Shown here piece after piece: positions 37,058 to 46,189 of a DNA stretch of 64,000 nucleotides. Where the stretch lies: assembly GCF_041080625.1 (NCBI RefSeq), contig NZ_CP163518.1, forward strand, positions 1,178,001 through 1,242,000, written 5' to 3'. The notes below the pieces were generated by a model that saw nothing but the letters and a program-made list of their open reading frames with translations, was not told where the DNA came from and ran no database searches. Positions within the stretch are counted from its first letter, which is position 1. The number at the start of each line of letters is the position of its first letter. Source of the DNA: Streptomyces sp. CG1 (GTDB taxonomy: Bacteria; Actinomycetota; Actinomycetes; Streptomycetales; Streptomycetaceae). A program made the translations under genes and the position numbers.

Positions 37058-38560
37058 TCAGGCTGCGAGTACCCGTCCTGCGTGCAGTTGCTGCAGCAGG
37101 CTGGTCCTTTCTCCGTCTCCTGCAGCGTGCTGCCGCGGTATGGGCAGGCGGAGTCCTCGGACGGTCCGGGTCTCGAGCCGCATGCTGGTATCGCGGCTGC
37201 TGCCCCGTTCCGCCAGGCGGGCCAGGGCCTCACGGATGTGCGTTGCCGGTTCGTCTATGCAGAGACGTTCCTCCGCGTAGGCGTGGGCGAGCGGGTGAAC
37301 CCGGAAGCGGTCGGGTGCGGTGCGTTCGACCAGATGTGCTGCCGCCAGCGCGGCGAGGTGATATTCGGCTACCGCGGACGGCTCACCCAGGAGCGCGGCC
37401 GCCCCCGCGATCTCCACCTCCGTCGGAGGATGGAGGGCCAGCAGGCGCAGGAGTCGCTGGGCGCCCTGCGGCAGTCTTGTGTCGGAGGCGGCCAGCGCGG
37501 TCCGTACGCCGTCCTCCAGGGCCAGGGTGAGCAGGGGCTCGCGGTAGTAGTCGCCGAGTGCCCAGGCCGGGTGCTCGCGCATGTGGCGGCCGATGACCGA
37601 CAGGGCCAGCGGGAGGTGGCCCAGCACGGTCGCCATCTGCTGGACGGTCGGCAAATCTGAGGCGAGGCGTTCGGCTCCGGCCGCTGCCCGCAGCAGTTCG
37701 ACGGAGTCGTCCGGGTCGAGCGGCAGCACCGTCAGACGGGCGGCGTCAGCCAGACCGTCCAGCGCGCGCCGACTCGTGACCAGCGTGCGGCATCCCGGGG
37801 TCTTGGGCAGGAGCGGCCGCAGCTGTTCCTCGTCCGCCGCGTCGTCCAGCACGACCAACGCGCCTGTTCCCGACACCAGTTGGCGGTAAAGGACTGCTCT
37901 TGCGTTGAGGTCGTACGGGATACGGTCGCCGGGGGCGCCGAGCAGCCGCAGAAAGGTCTCCAGCACGGCAGAGGGGTCGACGGGCGGGCCCTGCCTGGCG
38001 GAGCCTCGCAGGTTCGCGAACAGGACGGGGACGTCGGTGCGTTCCCGGGCGAGCAGCCGATGGGCGACGTGCAGGGCGAGCGACGTCTTGCCCGTACCCG
38101 CCATGCCCTCCAGCGCCAGCGTCGGCATCTGCCCGTCGGAGGTCAGCAGAGCCTCTGCCTGGGCGGTCAGGCCGGTCCTGCCGACGAATGCGGAGAGTCC
38201 CGCGGGCAGCCGGTCGCAGGCGCTGACCCGGGTGGCGGCCTCGGCTTCACCGAGCACCGCGCGAAGCGACTGCCGCCAGGCAGAGACGATGGCCTCGTCG
38301 GTGCCGACGAGTGCTTGCACCACGGCCAGCAGCAGGTCGGCGTTGGGGCGGCGGCGGCCCACCTGGAAGCAGTTGCCCACCGTGGAGCGGGCCGGCCATT
38401 CGCCGCGCGGGCGTCCTGCCCGCTGCCAATCCCGGTGGATACGCCGTGTGATCTCGCTGATTGACGGGTTGCCCGCCCACGCCTTCAGCAGTCTCAGTTC
38501 CGCGATGAAATCGTCCATTGTGCGGGTTTTTCCCGGATCCAGCACCTGCGGCACGAACAT
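37058..38560 (-). CDS. NB-ARC/STAND regulatory ATPase
   Basis: A 500-residue protein. The N-terminal 90 residues form a helical HTH-like domain (SISEITRRIHRDW, ARSTVGNCFQVGRRRPNADLLL). The NB-ARC part follows: FVGRTGL near 130, Walker A EGMAGTGKTSLA near 150, Walker B ALVVLDDAADEEQL near 225, LVTSRR near 250 and GHLPLALSVIG near 305. The C-terminal winged-helix/helical region has no TPR or WD sensor, so the protein is shorter than AfsR-like relatives. A start at ATG 38518 is also possible. One of the three shared operators lies 31 bases upstream. Confidence 0.82.
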   Translation of the reverse strand: MFVPQVLDPGKTRTMDDFIAELRLLKAWAGNPSISEITRRIHRDWQRAGRPRGEWPARSTVGNCFQVGRRRPNADLLLAVVQALVGTDEAIVSAWRQSLRAVLGEAEAATRVSACDRLPAGLSAFVGRTGLTAQAEALLTSDGQMPTLALEGMAGTGKTSLALHVAHRLLARERTDVPVLFANLRGSARQGPPVDPSAVLETFLRLLGAPGDRIPYDLNARAVLYRQLVSGTGALVVLDDAADEEQLRPLLPKTPGCRTLVTSRRALDGLADAARLTVLPLDPDDSVELLRAAAGAERLASDLPTVQQMATVLGHLPLALSVIGRHMREHPAWALGDYYREPLLTLALEDGVRTALAASDTRLPQGAQRLLRLLALHPPTEVEIAGAAALLGEPSAVAEYHLAALAAAHLVERTAPDRFRVHPLAHAYAEERLCIDEPATHIREALARLAERGSSRDTSMRLETRTVRGLRLPIPRQHAAGDGERTSLLQQLHAGRVLAA

Positions 38561-38590
38561 CCTCCCCCATGGGACACCTGGGCCACGAAC

Positions 38591-38614
38591 AACTTGGAAT
38601 AGTCGTTTCAAGTT
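38591..38614. promoter_or_regulatory. Shared operator copy 1 (NB-ARC / OsmC divergent region)
   Basis: AACTTGGAATAG and TCGTTTCAAGTT form an imperfect 24-bp inverted repeat with core CTTGGAA...TTTCAAG. The same core occurs at 46803-46826 and 47149-47174. It lies between the divergent NB-ARC gene (31 bases) and the OsmC operon (about 210 bases). The likely ligand is the TetR protein encoded at 46190-46789. Confidence 0.65.
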
Positions 38615-38824
38615 AGACGATGCAGGGCCGTGGGTGTCAAGCAGTTTCCGTCTGTTGGCCGCCTGCCACGGAGCGCATCCAGGATCATCCACGATCTGTC
38701 CGGAAGCCCGTATTCCGTCCTGATGCTGAGGCTCGTCCCCGCTCACCGGCACCCCGGGAATCCCACTCGCCACTGACGCGAGTCCCGGGTGCCCCCGTTC
38801 CAGGACAGGAGTGCGTGTACTGCC

Positions 38825-39235
38825 ATGCCCGAAATCGGTGTGTCCCTACGTCCCGTCGGCGGCAGCGTCGTCGTGGGCCAGGCCAGAGATCACACGGTCA
38901 CCATCGACCGGCCCAAGGAGAAGGAGGGGACCGACGCCGGTCCCATGGGCGGAGAACTGCTGCTTCTGGCTCTCGGCGGGTGCTACGTGAGCACCTTCCT
39001 CGCCGCCCTGAAGGCCGAGGACCCGGAGGCCGACGCCTCCGAGGTCGGCTTCCACATCGACGGAACGCTCGTGAGCGCGCCGACCCGATTCTCCGAGATC
39101 ACCCTGCGGGTGTCGGCACCCGCCGCCCTCCAGGGCCTGATCTCCAAGCCTCTACTCAAGGCCGAGCGGGGCTGCATCGTCCACAACTCGATCCGTGACG
39201 CCATAGCGGTCCGCTTCACCCACGAGTGGCGCTGA
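38825..39235 (+). CDS. OsmC/Ohr-family protein
   Basis: A 136-residue OsmC-fold protein. The reactive Cys pair is in LALGGCYVSTFLAAL near residue 58 and ERGCIVHNS near 122. Such dimeric proteins reduce organic hydroperoxides through the two thiols. ATG 38825 is used; the ribosome-binding site GGAG is somewhat distant. It is the first gene of a five-gene rightward operon and 29 bases before the flavoprotein. Confidence 0.87.
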   Translation: MPEIGVSLRPVGGSVVVGQARDHTVTIDRPKEKEGTDAGPMGGELLLLALGGCYVSTFLAALKAEDPEADASEVGFHIDGTLVSAPTRFSEITLRVSAPAALQGLISKPLLKAERGCIVHNSIRDAIAVRFTHEWR

Positions 39236-39264
39236 CTCTTCCCCCCATCGAAGGAGACAAGACC

Positions 39265-41313
39265 GTGGAAATGCAGAACACCACGATGCAGGACAGCCCG
39301 AGCCGCGAGGGCGGCATGGCGGACATGGCGATGCAGGCGAGCAGCATGCAGCACGAGTCCATGGACAGGGTGGCCCCGGGCGCGCAGCGCGTGACGATCA
39401 TCGGCGCGGGCTTCTCCGGCACGCTCACCGCCATCCGGCTGCTCCACTTCGCCGATGCGCCCTTGGAGATATGCCTGATAGAGCGGGAGGAGGGTTACCG
39501 CTACGGCGGTATCGCGTTCGGCCTGGCATCCACCAACTGGGAGCACATGCTCAACATCCAGGCCGGCCGCATCACCCTGCGCCGCGAGCGCCCGGAGGAC
39601 TTCCTGGAGTGGGCCAACGAGGAGGCGGACCGCTCGGATTGGCCGCAGAAGTGGCAGTACCACTCCTTCGGCGTGGCCTGCGTCGTGCCGCGGCGGATCT
39701 TCCGGCAGTACCTGGCCGAGCGGCTGCGCGATGCGGCCGCGGACGCCCACGCCGAGGTGACTCTGCGGGAACTTTCCGGTGAGGTCATCGACGTACGCGG
39801 CCAGGCTGCCGGCTATGTCGTCAAGTACGCCGACGCCGGGGAGCAAGGCGGCGTGCACGACCTGCCGTCGGACCAGGTGATCCTGGCGACCGGTCACCTC
39901 TCGCCGGTGCAGGCGCCCTTCTACCACCGCATCAAGGACTCAGACCGCTTCATCGCCGACCCCTACGCCCCCGGCGCCCAGGAGTGGTTCCGGTCCGTCG
40001 GCGCCGAGGAGAGCGTCCTCGTCACGGGCTCCGCACTGTCGGCCTTCGACACGGTGATCTCCCTCATCCATGCAGGCCACCGAGGACAGATCCTGATCTG
40101 CTCGCGCGGAGGTCACATGCACGGCACCTACCCCGTCGACCACGAGCACGACATCTGGCAGGCCCGCCGGCCGCCCTTCCTCGACGCCGAAAAGCTCACC
40201 CCCGAGGCGGTGGTGGAGGGGATCAAGGCGGAGTACGCACACCTGCGCAACGAGCACGGTGTGGAGCCGGGCAGCGCCCTGGAGGCCGTCTTCCCCGAGC
40301 GGGTCATGAAGGCGTGGGAGCCGTACGTCATCGAGCTGATCTCCCGCATGGAAGCCCGCGACGTGCGCATGCTGCTCGACCGGTACAAGAGCCTCATCGT
40401 CACCAACCGCACCAGCACCGTGCGGGAGATCGGCGGCGTCGTGCGCAGCCGGATGCGCGGATACAATGGTGCACCGAAGACCGTCGAGGCCCTGTCCGCC
40501 GACATCCAGGACATGCGCCTGGTCGAGGACGGCACAAAGATCCGGGTGGTCTTCGCCGACCAGCCGGACATCGTCGTCGACCGCGTCGTCAACTGCCTGG
40601 GCAACAAGACCGATTACGAGCGCACCGACCACCCTCTGTGGCACGGCCTGGTCAACGCACACGGATACGCGCAGCCGCAGACCAAGACCCACCGGGGCAT
40701 CGAGGTCGGCCCGCACGGTCAACTCATCGCCGCCGACGGCACGGTGGCAGCGGGCCTGTTCGGCGTCGGGCCGATGCGCCAGGGCGACGAGACCACCCGC
40801 CGCGGCCGGCTCGGCGCGTTCGTGTTCAGTATCGGCACCCTGCGCAACCAGTGCTTCGACACGGCGATGGAGGTGCTGCGCCACCTCAGGTCCGCGAGCG
40901 ACGAGGAGCAGATGGACATCCCCGACGGCATCCACCACTGCCTGATCCGCAGCAGCGACTGGATCGCCGCCGACCTCACCGCCGAGGAACCGCGGGCCAC
41001 CCGCCTGCGGGAGCGCCTGCAGAACTACGCCCGCGAGAGCGCCTACCCCAACGCCGTCAACTACCTGCAGGCCCAGGACCGCACCGAGCGCCGCAAGTAC
41101 CGCGGCATCCTGGACGACGACCTGGCCGACTTCGGCGTGGCCCTGGCCCGCGAGTTCGACCTCACCGCCCAGCAGGCCCGGCGGACCGTCTCACTCCTGT
41201 CCACGCTCGTGCAAAAGCACGCGGTCCACAACCTGTGCGACATCACCAAGCTGGCGGGCTGGGACTCCCAGTACGCCGAGCAGGTCAAGCACGCCCCGAA
41301 GAAGGGCGCGTGA
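39265..41313 (+). CDS. FAD/NAD(P)-binding oxidoreductase with Met-rich N-terminus
   Basis: A 682-residue flavoprotein of the YdhS/FAD-NAD(P)-binding type. Residues 1-35 are strikingly Met-rich (MEMQNTTMQ..., about nine Met). The FAD fingerprint VTIIGAGFSGTLTAI follows near 45. RYGGIAFGLASTNWEHMLN lies near 85, ATGHLSPV near 208, a second Rossmann element SVLVTGSALSAFDTVISL near 250 and NCLGNKTDYE near 445. The C-terminal 130 residues are helical. GTG 39265 follows GAAGGAG. Its stop overlaps the next start as TGATG. Substrate unknown; the operon suggests a redox step on a transported compound. Confidence 0.83.
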   Translation: MEMQNTTMQDSPSREGGMADMAMQASSMQHESMDRVAPGAQRVTIIGAGFSGTLTAIRLLHFADAPLEICLIEREEGYRYGGIAFGLASTNWEHMLNIQAGRITLRRERPEDFLEWANEEADRSDWPQKWQYHSFGVACVVPRRIFRQYLAERLRDAAADAHAEVTLRELSGEVIDVRGQAAGYVVKYADAGEQGGVHDLPSDQVILATGHLSPVQAPFYHRIKDSDRFIADPYAPGAQEWFRSVGAEESVLVTGSALSAFDTVISLIHAGHRGQILICSRGGHMHGTYPVDHEHDIWQARRPPFLDAEKLTPEAVVEGIKAEYAHLRNEHGVEPGSALEAVFPERVMKAWEPYVIELISRMEARDVRMLLDRYKSLIVTNRTSTVREIGGVVRSRMRGYNGAPKTVEALSADIQDMRLVEDGTKIRVVFADQPDIVVDRVVNCLGNKTDYERTDHPLWHGLVNAHGYAQPQTKTHRGIEVGPHGQLIAADGTVAAGLFGVGPMRQGDETTRRGRLGAFVFSIGTLRNQCFDTAMEVLRHLRSASDEEQMDIPDGIHHCLIRSSDWIAADLTAEEPRATRLRERLQNYARESAYPNAVNYLQAQDRTERRKYRGILDDDLADFGVALAREFDLTAQQARRTVSLLSTLVQKHAVHNLCDITKLAGWDSQYAEQVKHAPKKGA

Positions 41314-42977
41314 TGACCGACGAGAGCCAGCAGGAGCTGCTGAGCCGGCTGTTCATGGTCCGGCATGGCGAATCGACCTGCAATTCCGTCCACCGCATCG
41401 CCGGGCAGCGCGACGCACCCCTGACCTTTCTCGGCCGGATCCAGGCGGAGAAGGTCGCCAAGGGCCACCGCGGTCAGCACTTCGACCGCGTCTACGTCTC
41501 CCCGCTCACCCGTGCCTTCGAGACCGCCAACACCATCTTCCGTCTCGACGCACCCGACACGGATGTCCCCGAGGTCGTGGTCGACGAGCGCCTGATGGAG
41601 CGCGACTTCGGCAGCTACACGCTGGAGAGCAAGTCCATCCTCCAGCGCCGCCACGGCATTGCCGAGTACGAGCGGGCCATGAACGCCGACAGCCCGACCA
41701 TGCACGGCGGCGAGACGTTCCAGCAGTTCAAGGACCGTGTGCACGCTTTCTACGAACAGGAATTGCTGCCCGCGCTGCGGCGTGGCGAGACGGTGTGCGT
41801 GGTCTCGCACAAGTACGTCGTGGAGCTGATCTGCCGGTTCATCCTGGACCGGCCGGCCGAGGAGTCGTACGACCTGCGGCTGCCCAACTCGCAGATGCTG
41901 CAGGGCGACCGGATCCACAGCTATGTGAAGAACGAGAACGAGACCATGAACATGGTCTACGACTGGATCGTCGTCAACCATCCCGTGGTCTTCTGCGCGG
42001 GCCTGGCGGCGGGCCTGATCGCCAACCTGGCGGGAGCACGGATCTCCGCCTCGCCCTATGTGCTGCTCCTGCTCCTGGTGCTGGCCAGCGTCATCACCAT
42101 GTGCCGCATCGAGCTGGAGAACGCACGCACGTTCGTCACCGACCGCGGCACGCTGAGGTCCGTCGCCCTGCGCTACCTCGCCCTGCCGATGGCATTCGCG
42201 GCCCTGGTGCGCTGGTCGGACGCGGGCAGTACGAGTACGGCGGCGATCGCCGCCGTGTTCCTCGCCACCCCCAGCTCCGTGGTGGCGATGACCGTCAGCC
42301 GCTGCCTCGGCGGAATGATCATGCCAACGTTCGCGCAGGTCCTGCTCTCCTCGCTGGCCGCGACGCTGTCGTTCTCGACCGTGCTCGCCCTGACCCTGCA
42401 CGAGAACGTCGCCCCGGCCATCGCCATCAGCGCCGCCACCTCCACCGGCGTCGTCACCGCGGTCTACCTCCTGGTCAAACGCCTGCGGGAACGCTCTCCC
42501 ATCCGCACGGCCAAGTACGGCGAGCGCAACGGATATGTGGCGGTGCTGCTGCTGACCGCGTTCATCGTGCTGGTCTGCCTCAAGCTCGACCTGGACGGCT
42601 TCACCACCTACGCGCCCACCGCCGCAGGCATCGCTCTTGGCCTGCGCCTGGTCGCCGCTCTCCTCAAGCGCCGACGCCACGTCCAGACGCTCGACGACTA
42701 CACCGCCATGACCTACCCGAACGTGTTCGTCGTGGTCATCATCGCCGCGCTGACCGGCAACGGGCCACTGGAGCAGGTGGCGATCTGGACCCTGCTGCCG
42801 ATGTTCCTCTTGTCGTTCTTCGACAGCTTCTACGCCCGCCACCTCGTCGTCGCCCCCGACGACCCGCGCTGGCCCGACGTACTCGGCCTCAAGGACCGTC
42901 CGTCGGCCGAGCAGCAGGCCACCGCCCCCGTCCGCGCCCTTGAAGACCCCGGCGCCCGGCTTTCCGCGAGGAGTTGA
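41313..42977 (+). CDS. Histidine-phosphatase domain fused to a polytopic membrane domain
   Basis: A 554-residue fusion. Residues 12-215 are a histidine phosphatase/phosphoglycerate-mutase-like domain: FMVRHGESTCNS near 16 (catalytic His), SPLTRAFETA near 65, ERDFGSY near 100 and VCVVSHKYVVELI near 165 (second His, with K after it where many members have G). From about 220 to 530 come eight to ten hydrophobic segments (for example YVLLLLLVLASVITM, FVVVIIAALTG). I do not know another protein with this order. The enzyme domain probably faces the cytosol. It is translationally coupled to the flavoprotein. Confidence 0.8.
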   Translation: MTDESQQELLSRLFMVRHGESTCNSVHRIAGQRDAPLTFLGRIQAEKVAKGHRGQHFDRVYVSPLTRAFETANTIFRLDAPDTDVPEVVVDERLMERDFGSYTLESKSILQRRHGIAEYERAMNADSPTMHGGETFQQFKDRVHAFYEQELLPALRRGETVCVVSHKYVVELICRFILDRPAEESYDLRLPNSQMLQGDRIHSYVKNENETMNMVYDWIVVNHPVVFCAGLAAGLIANLAGARISASPYVLLLLLVLASVITMCRIELENARTFVTDRGTLRSVALRYLALPMAFAALVRWSDAGSTSTAAIAAVFLATPSSVVAMTVSRCLGGMIMPTFAQVLLSSLAATLSFSTVLALTLHENVAPAIAISAATSTGVVTAVYLLVKRLRERSPIRTAKYGERNGYVAVLLLTAFIVLVCLKLDLDGFTTYAPTAAGIALGLRLVAALLKRRRHVQTLDDYTAMTYPNVFVVVIIAALTGNGPLEQVAIWTLLPMFLLSFFDSFYARHLVVAPDDPRWPDVLGLKDRPSAEQQATAPVRALEDPGARLSARS

Positions 42978-42979
42978 CC

Positions 42980-44551
42980 TTGTCCGCACCACCCGCTTCG
43001 CTGATACCCCGGCCGTCACTGTTCTGGACCGGTGTCGCCCTCACCTGCGCCGGCGTCGCCGAGCACCTGTGGATGTTCATCGACTCCGCATCCATGCACT
43101 TTCACATGTCCATGATGGACATGTCACCGGCGATCATGTGGGCTGCCATGGCCGCCATCGTCGTCGGCGTGGTGCTCTCCGGCATCGCGGTCGTGCAGCC
43201 GCGGACGGCCCATCCCGGTGCCGCCCCCGCTCCGGCCCAGATCACGGCGGCGAGCCGACGCCGCCTCATCGCCATCCTGACCTTCGCCCTCCTGGTGGAC
43301 CAGATGAAGCCGGCCACCCTGGCCTTCATCTCGCCCGGCCTGCGGGCTGAATACGGCCTCAGCGCCACCGACGTCTCGTGGCTGCCCACCGTCGCACTGA
43401 CCGGCACCGTGCTCGGATCCCTCGTCTGGGGCCGCGCGGCCGACCGCATCGGACGCCGGGCCACCATCCTCATCGCCTCCCTTCTCTTCCTCGGCACCAC
43501 GGTGTGCGGCGCCATGCCGACCTACGGCGGCACCCTCGTCATGTGCGCCCTGATGGGCATGGCGGCCGGAGGCATGCTGCCCGTCGTCTACGCCCTGATG
43601 ACCGAGAGCCTGCCGCCCGGCCGCCGCGCGGCCATCATGGTCCTGCAGGCCGGACTCACCACCACCGGCGGCTACATGGCCGCCTCCGGAGTAGCCGCGA
43701 TCCTCATTCCGCTGGCCGGCTGGCGCGTGACCTGGTTCGCCCAGCTCCCGCTGGTCCTCATCCTGATCGCCCTGAACCGCTGGATCCCCGAATCCGCCGC
43801 GTTCACCACCCGGCAGACACGAGCCAAGCAGGTCCCCGCCTCTGCCCTGTTCAAGGGCCCGCAGAGGGCCAAGACGCTGGTGGTCAGCGCCTACGCACTG
43901 GCCTGGGGCCTGGTCTACTGGGGCTTCATCACCTTCCTGCCCAGCCAGCTGGAATCCTCCGGCCGGCACGGCATGTCCGCCGCCACCCTGCTGTTCCTCT
44001 CGTCGCTGCTCGCCGTCCCCACCTGCGCGATCGGCGCCTGGCTCTACATGCGCTGGTCGGCCAGGGGCACCATGGTCGTCTACGCGGCCCTCACCGTCGG
44101 CGCCCTCCTGACGCTGGCCGCCGTCGGCCTGGACGGCAGCCGGCCCCTCCTGCTGGCCACCGTGATGCTGCTCTTCGCCGGCACCGCCGGTGTCATCGCG
44201 CTCATCGGCCCCTACACGGCCGAGATCTACCCCATGGCCATCCGGGGCACCGCCGGCGGATGGGCCGCGGCCATCGGCAAGTCCGGCGGAGCCTTCGGCC
44301 CGCCCCTGATCGCACTGATCCTCTCGGCACCCGGAGGCATCCGCACCGCCGCAGTGTCCGTCGCCCTCCCCATGGCCCTGGCAGGACTCGCCGTCGCCGT
44401 CCGCGGGACCAGCCCACAGGCCGCCGTCCAGACCCCCGAGGGCACCACCACGCTCGACGCCGAACTCGACGAGCTGGTCAGCAGCGAGGCCATGGCCGCT
44501 CAGGCCACGGCGGCAACGCCCGCACCCGGCAAGGGAGGTACGCCGACATGA
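42980..44551 (+). CDS. MFS transporter with N-terminal two-helix extension
   Basis: A 523-residue major-facilitator carrier of the AAHS/sugar-porter look. Residues about 10-70 add two membrane helices joined by a His/Met-rich loop (MHFHMSMMDM). A normal 12-helix MFS core follows: LLVDQMKPATLAFISPGLR, the GRAADRIGRRATIL motif A between helices 2 and 3, and a second half from about 285. The C-terminus is a soluble tail. TTG 42980 is chosen because GAGGAG lies seven bases before it; the ORF also allows TTG 42974. Confidence 0.85.
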   Translation: MSAPPASLIPRPSLFWTGVALTCAGVAEHLWMFIDSASMHFHMSMMDMSPAIMWAAMAAIVVGVVLSGIAVVQPRTAHPGAAPAPAQITAASRRRLIAILTFALLVDQMKPATLAFISPGLRAEYGLSATDVSWLPTVALTGTVLGSLVWGRAADRIGRRATILIASLLFLGTTVCGAMPTYGGTLVMCALMGMAAGGMLPVVYALMTESLPPGRRAAIMVLQAGLTTTGGYMAASGVAAILIPLAGWRVTWFAQLPLVLILIALNRWIPESAAFTTRQTRAKQVPASALFKGPQRAKTLVVSAYALAWGLVYWGFITFLPSQLESSGRHGMSAATLLFLSSLLAVPTCAIGAWLYMRWSARGTMVVYAALTVGALLTLAAVGLDGSRPLLLATVMLLFAGTAGVIALIGPYTAEIYPMAIRGTAGGWAAAIGKSGGAFGPPLIALILSAPGGIRTAAVSVALPMALAGLAVAVRGTSPQAAVQTPEGTTTLDAELDELVSSEAMAAQATAATPAPGKGGTPT

Positions 44552-46170
44552 CCGGCGGAGTCAACGGTGTGGCACTCGCCGTCTTCGCCCTCTTCTCCCT
44601 GGCCGTCACGGTCCTGGGCTTCCTGGCCGCGCGCTGGCGCAAGACCAGCGATGAGCACACCCTCGACGAATGGGGCCTGGGCGGCCGCTCGTTCGGGACC
44701 TGGATCACCTGGTTCCTGCTCGGCGGTGACGTCTACACGGCCTACACCTTCGTCGCCGTGCCCGCGGCGATCTACGCGGCGGGCGCGGCCGGCTTCTTCG
44801 CGGTGCCGTACACGATCCTCGTCTACCCGCTGATCTTCACGTTCCTGCCCCGCCTGTGGTCCGTGTGCCACCGCCACGGGTACGTCACCACGGCGGACTT
44901 CGTCCGCGGCCGCTTCGGCTCGAAGGGCCTCTCTCTCGCCGTCGCCTTCACCGGCATCCTGGCAACCATGCCGTACATCGCGCTCCAACTGGTCGGTATC
45001 CAGGCGGTACTGGACGTGATGGGCGTCGGCGGTGGCGAGCACACCAACTGGTTCATCAAGGACCTGCCGCTGCTGATCGCGTTCGGCGTGCTGGCCGCCT
45101 ACACCTACTCCTCGGGCCTGCGCGCCCCGGCCATGATCGCCTTCGTGAAGGACACGCTGATCTACGTCGTCATCGTCGTCGCGGTCATCTACATCCCGAT
45201 CAAGCTGGGCGGCTTCGACCACATCTTCACCCAGGCGAGCGAGAAATACACGGCAGCCGGTGCCGGCGGTCTGCTCCCACCCGCAGAGGGCCGCTGGACC
45301 TACGCCACCTTGGCGCTCGGCTCCGCGATGGCCATGTTCATGTACCCGCACTCGATCACCGCGACGCTGTCGTCCCGCAGCCGCGAGGTGATCCGCCGCA
45401 GCACGACGGTGATGCCCCTCTACACCCTCATGCTCGGCCTGCTGGCGCTGTTGGGCTTCATGGCGATCGCGGCCGGAGTCAAGGTCACCAACGGTCAGCT
45501 GGCGATCCCGCAGCTGTTCGAGACCATGTTCCCGAGCTGGTTCGCGGGCGTGGCCTTCGCGGCGATCGGCATCGGCGCCCTCGTCCCCGCGGCCATCATG
45601 TCCATCGCGGCCGCGAACCTCTTCACCCGCAACATCTACAAGGACTTCATCAAGCCGGATGCGACGCCGGAACAGGAGACCAGGGTCTCCAAGCTGGTCT
45701 CGCTGCTGGTGAAGGTGGGCGCGCTGGTCTTCGTCCTGACGATGGACAAGACGGTCGCCATCAACTTCCAGCTGCTGGGCGGCATCTGGATCCTGCAGAC
45801 CTTCCCGGCCCTGGTCGGCGGCCTGTTCACCCGCTGGTTCCACCGTTGGGCCCTGCTCGCCGGATGGGCTGCCGGCATGATCTACGGCACCCTCGCCGCC
45901 TACAGCGTCGCCTCTCCCACCCAGCCTCACTTCGGCGGCTCGTCGAAGGCGATCCCCGGCATCGGCCAGACCGGCTACATCGGCCTGACCGCCTTCGTGC
46001 TCAACGTCGCCGTGACGGTGGTCCTCACCTTCGTCCTGAAGGCGGCCAAGGCCCCCGAGGGCATCGACTCCACAGCCCCGGAGGACTACACGGCGGATGC
46101 GGCAGAAACCGAAGCCCTGCCGGCTTCCACCCTCCGTCCGGGCACTTCACCTGCCCCCAACCCCAGTTGA
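44548..46170 (+). CDS. Sodium:solute symporter (MctP-like)
   Basis: A 540-residue SSS-family symporter with about 13 membrane helices, resembling monocarboxylate permeases of the MctP type. Landmarks: DEWGLGGRSFGTWITWFLLGGD near residue 40, RGRFGSKGLSLAVAF near 115, AYTYSSGLRAP near 187 and ALGSAMAMFMYPHS near 260. It imports a small organic anion with Na+. The ATGA overlap with the MFS gene shows translational coupling. It ends the operon; the TetR gene converges 20 bases away. Confidence 0.9.
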   Translation: MTGGVNGVALAVFALFSLAVTVLGFLAARWRKTSDEHTLDEWGLGGRSFGTWITWFLLGGDVYTAYTFVAVPAAIYAAGAAGFFAVPYTILVYPLIFTFLPRLWSVCHRHGYVTTADFVRGRFGSKGLSLAVAFTGILATMPYIALQLVGIQAVLDVMGVGGGEHTNWFIKDLPLLIAFGVLAAYTYSSGLRAPAMIAFVKDTLIYVVIVVAVIYIPIKLGGFDHIFTQASEKYTAAGAGGLLPPAEGRWTYATLALGSAMAMFMYPHSITATLSSRSREVIRRSTTVMPLYTLMLGLLALLGFMAIAAGVKVTNGQLAIPQLFETMFPSWFAGVAFAAIGIGALVPAAIMSIAAANLFTRNIYKDFIKPDATPEQETRVSKLVSLLVKVGALVFVLTMDKTVAINFQLLGGIWILQTFPALVGGLFTRWFHRWALLAGWAAGMIYGTLAAYSVASPTQPHFGGSSKAIPGIGQTGYIGLTAFVLNVAVTVVLTFVLKAAKAPEGIDSTAPEDYTADAAETEALPASTLRPGTSPAPNPS

Positions 46171-46189
46171 GAGCCCGATCCACGGACGC

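Noticed and set aside
41061..43019. 652-codon open frame on the minus strand opposite the phosphatase-fusion gene
   Set aside because: Low-complexity Arg/Gly/His composition, no domain, and it lies antisense to a well-supported operon; it is a high-GC shadow frame.
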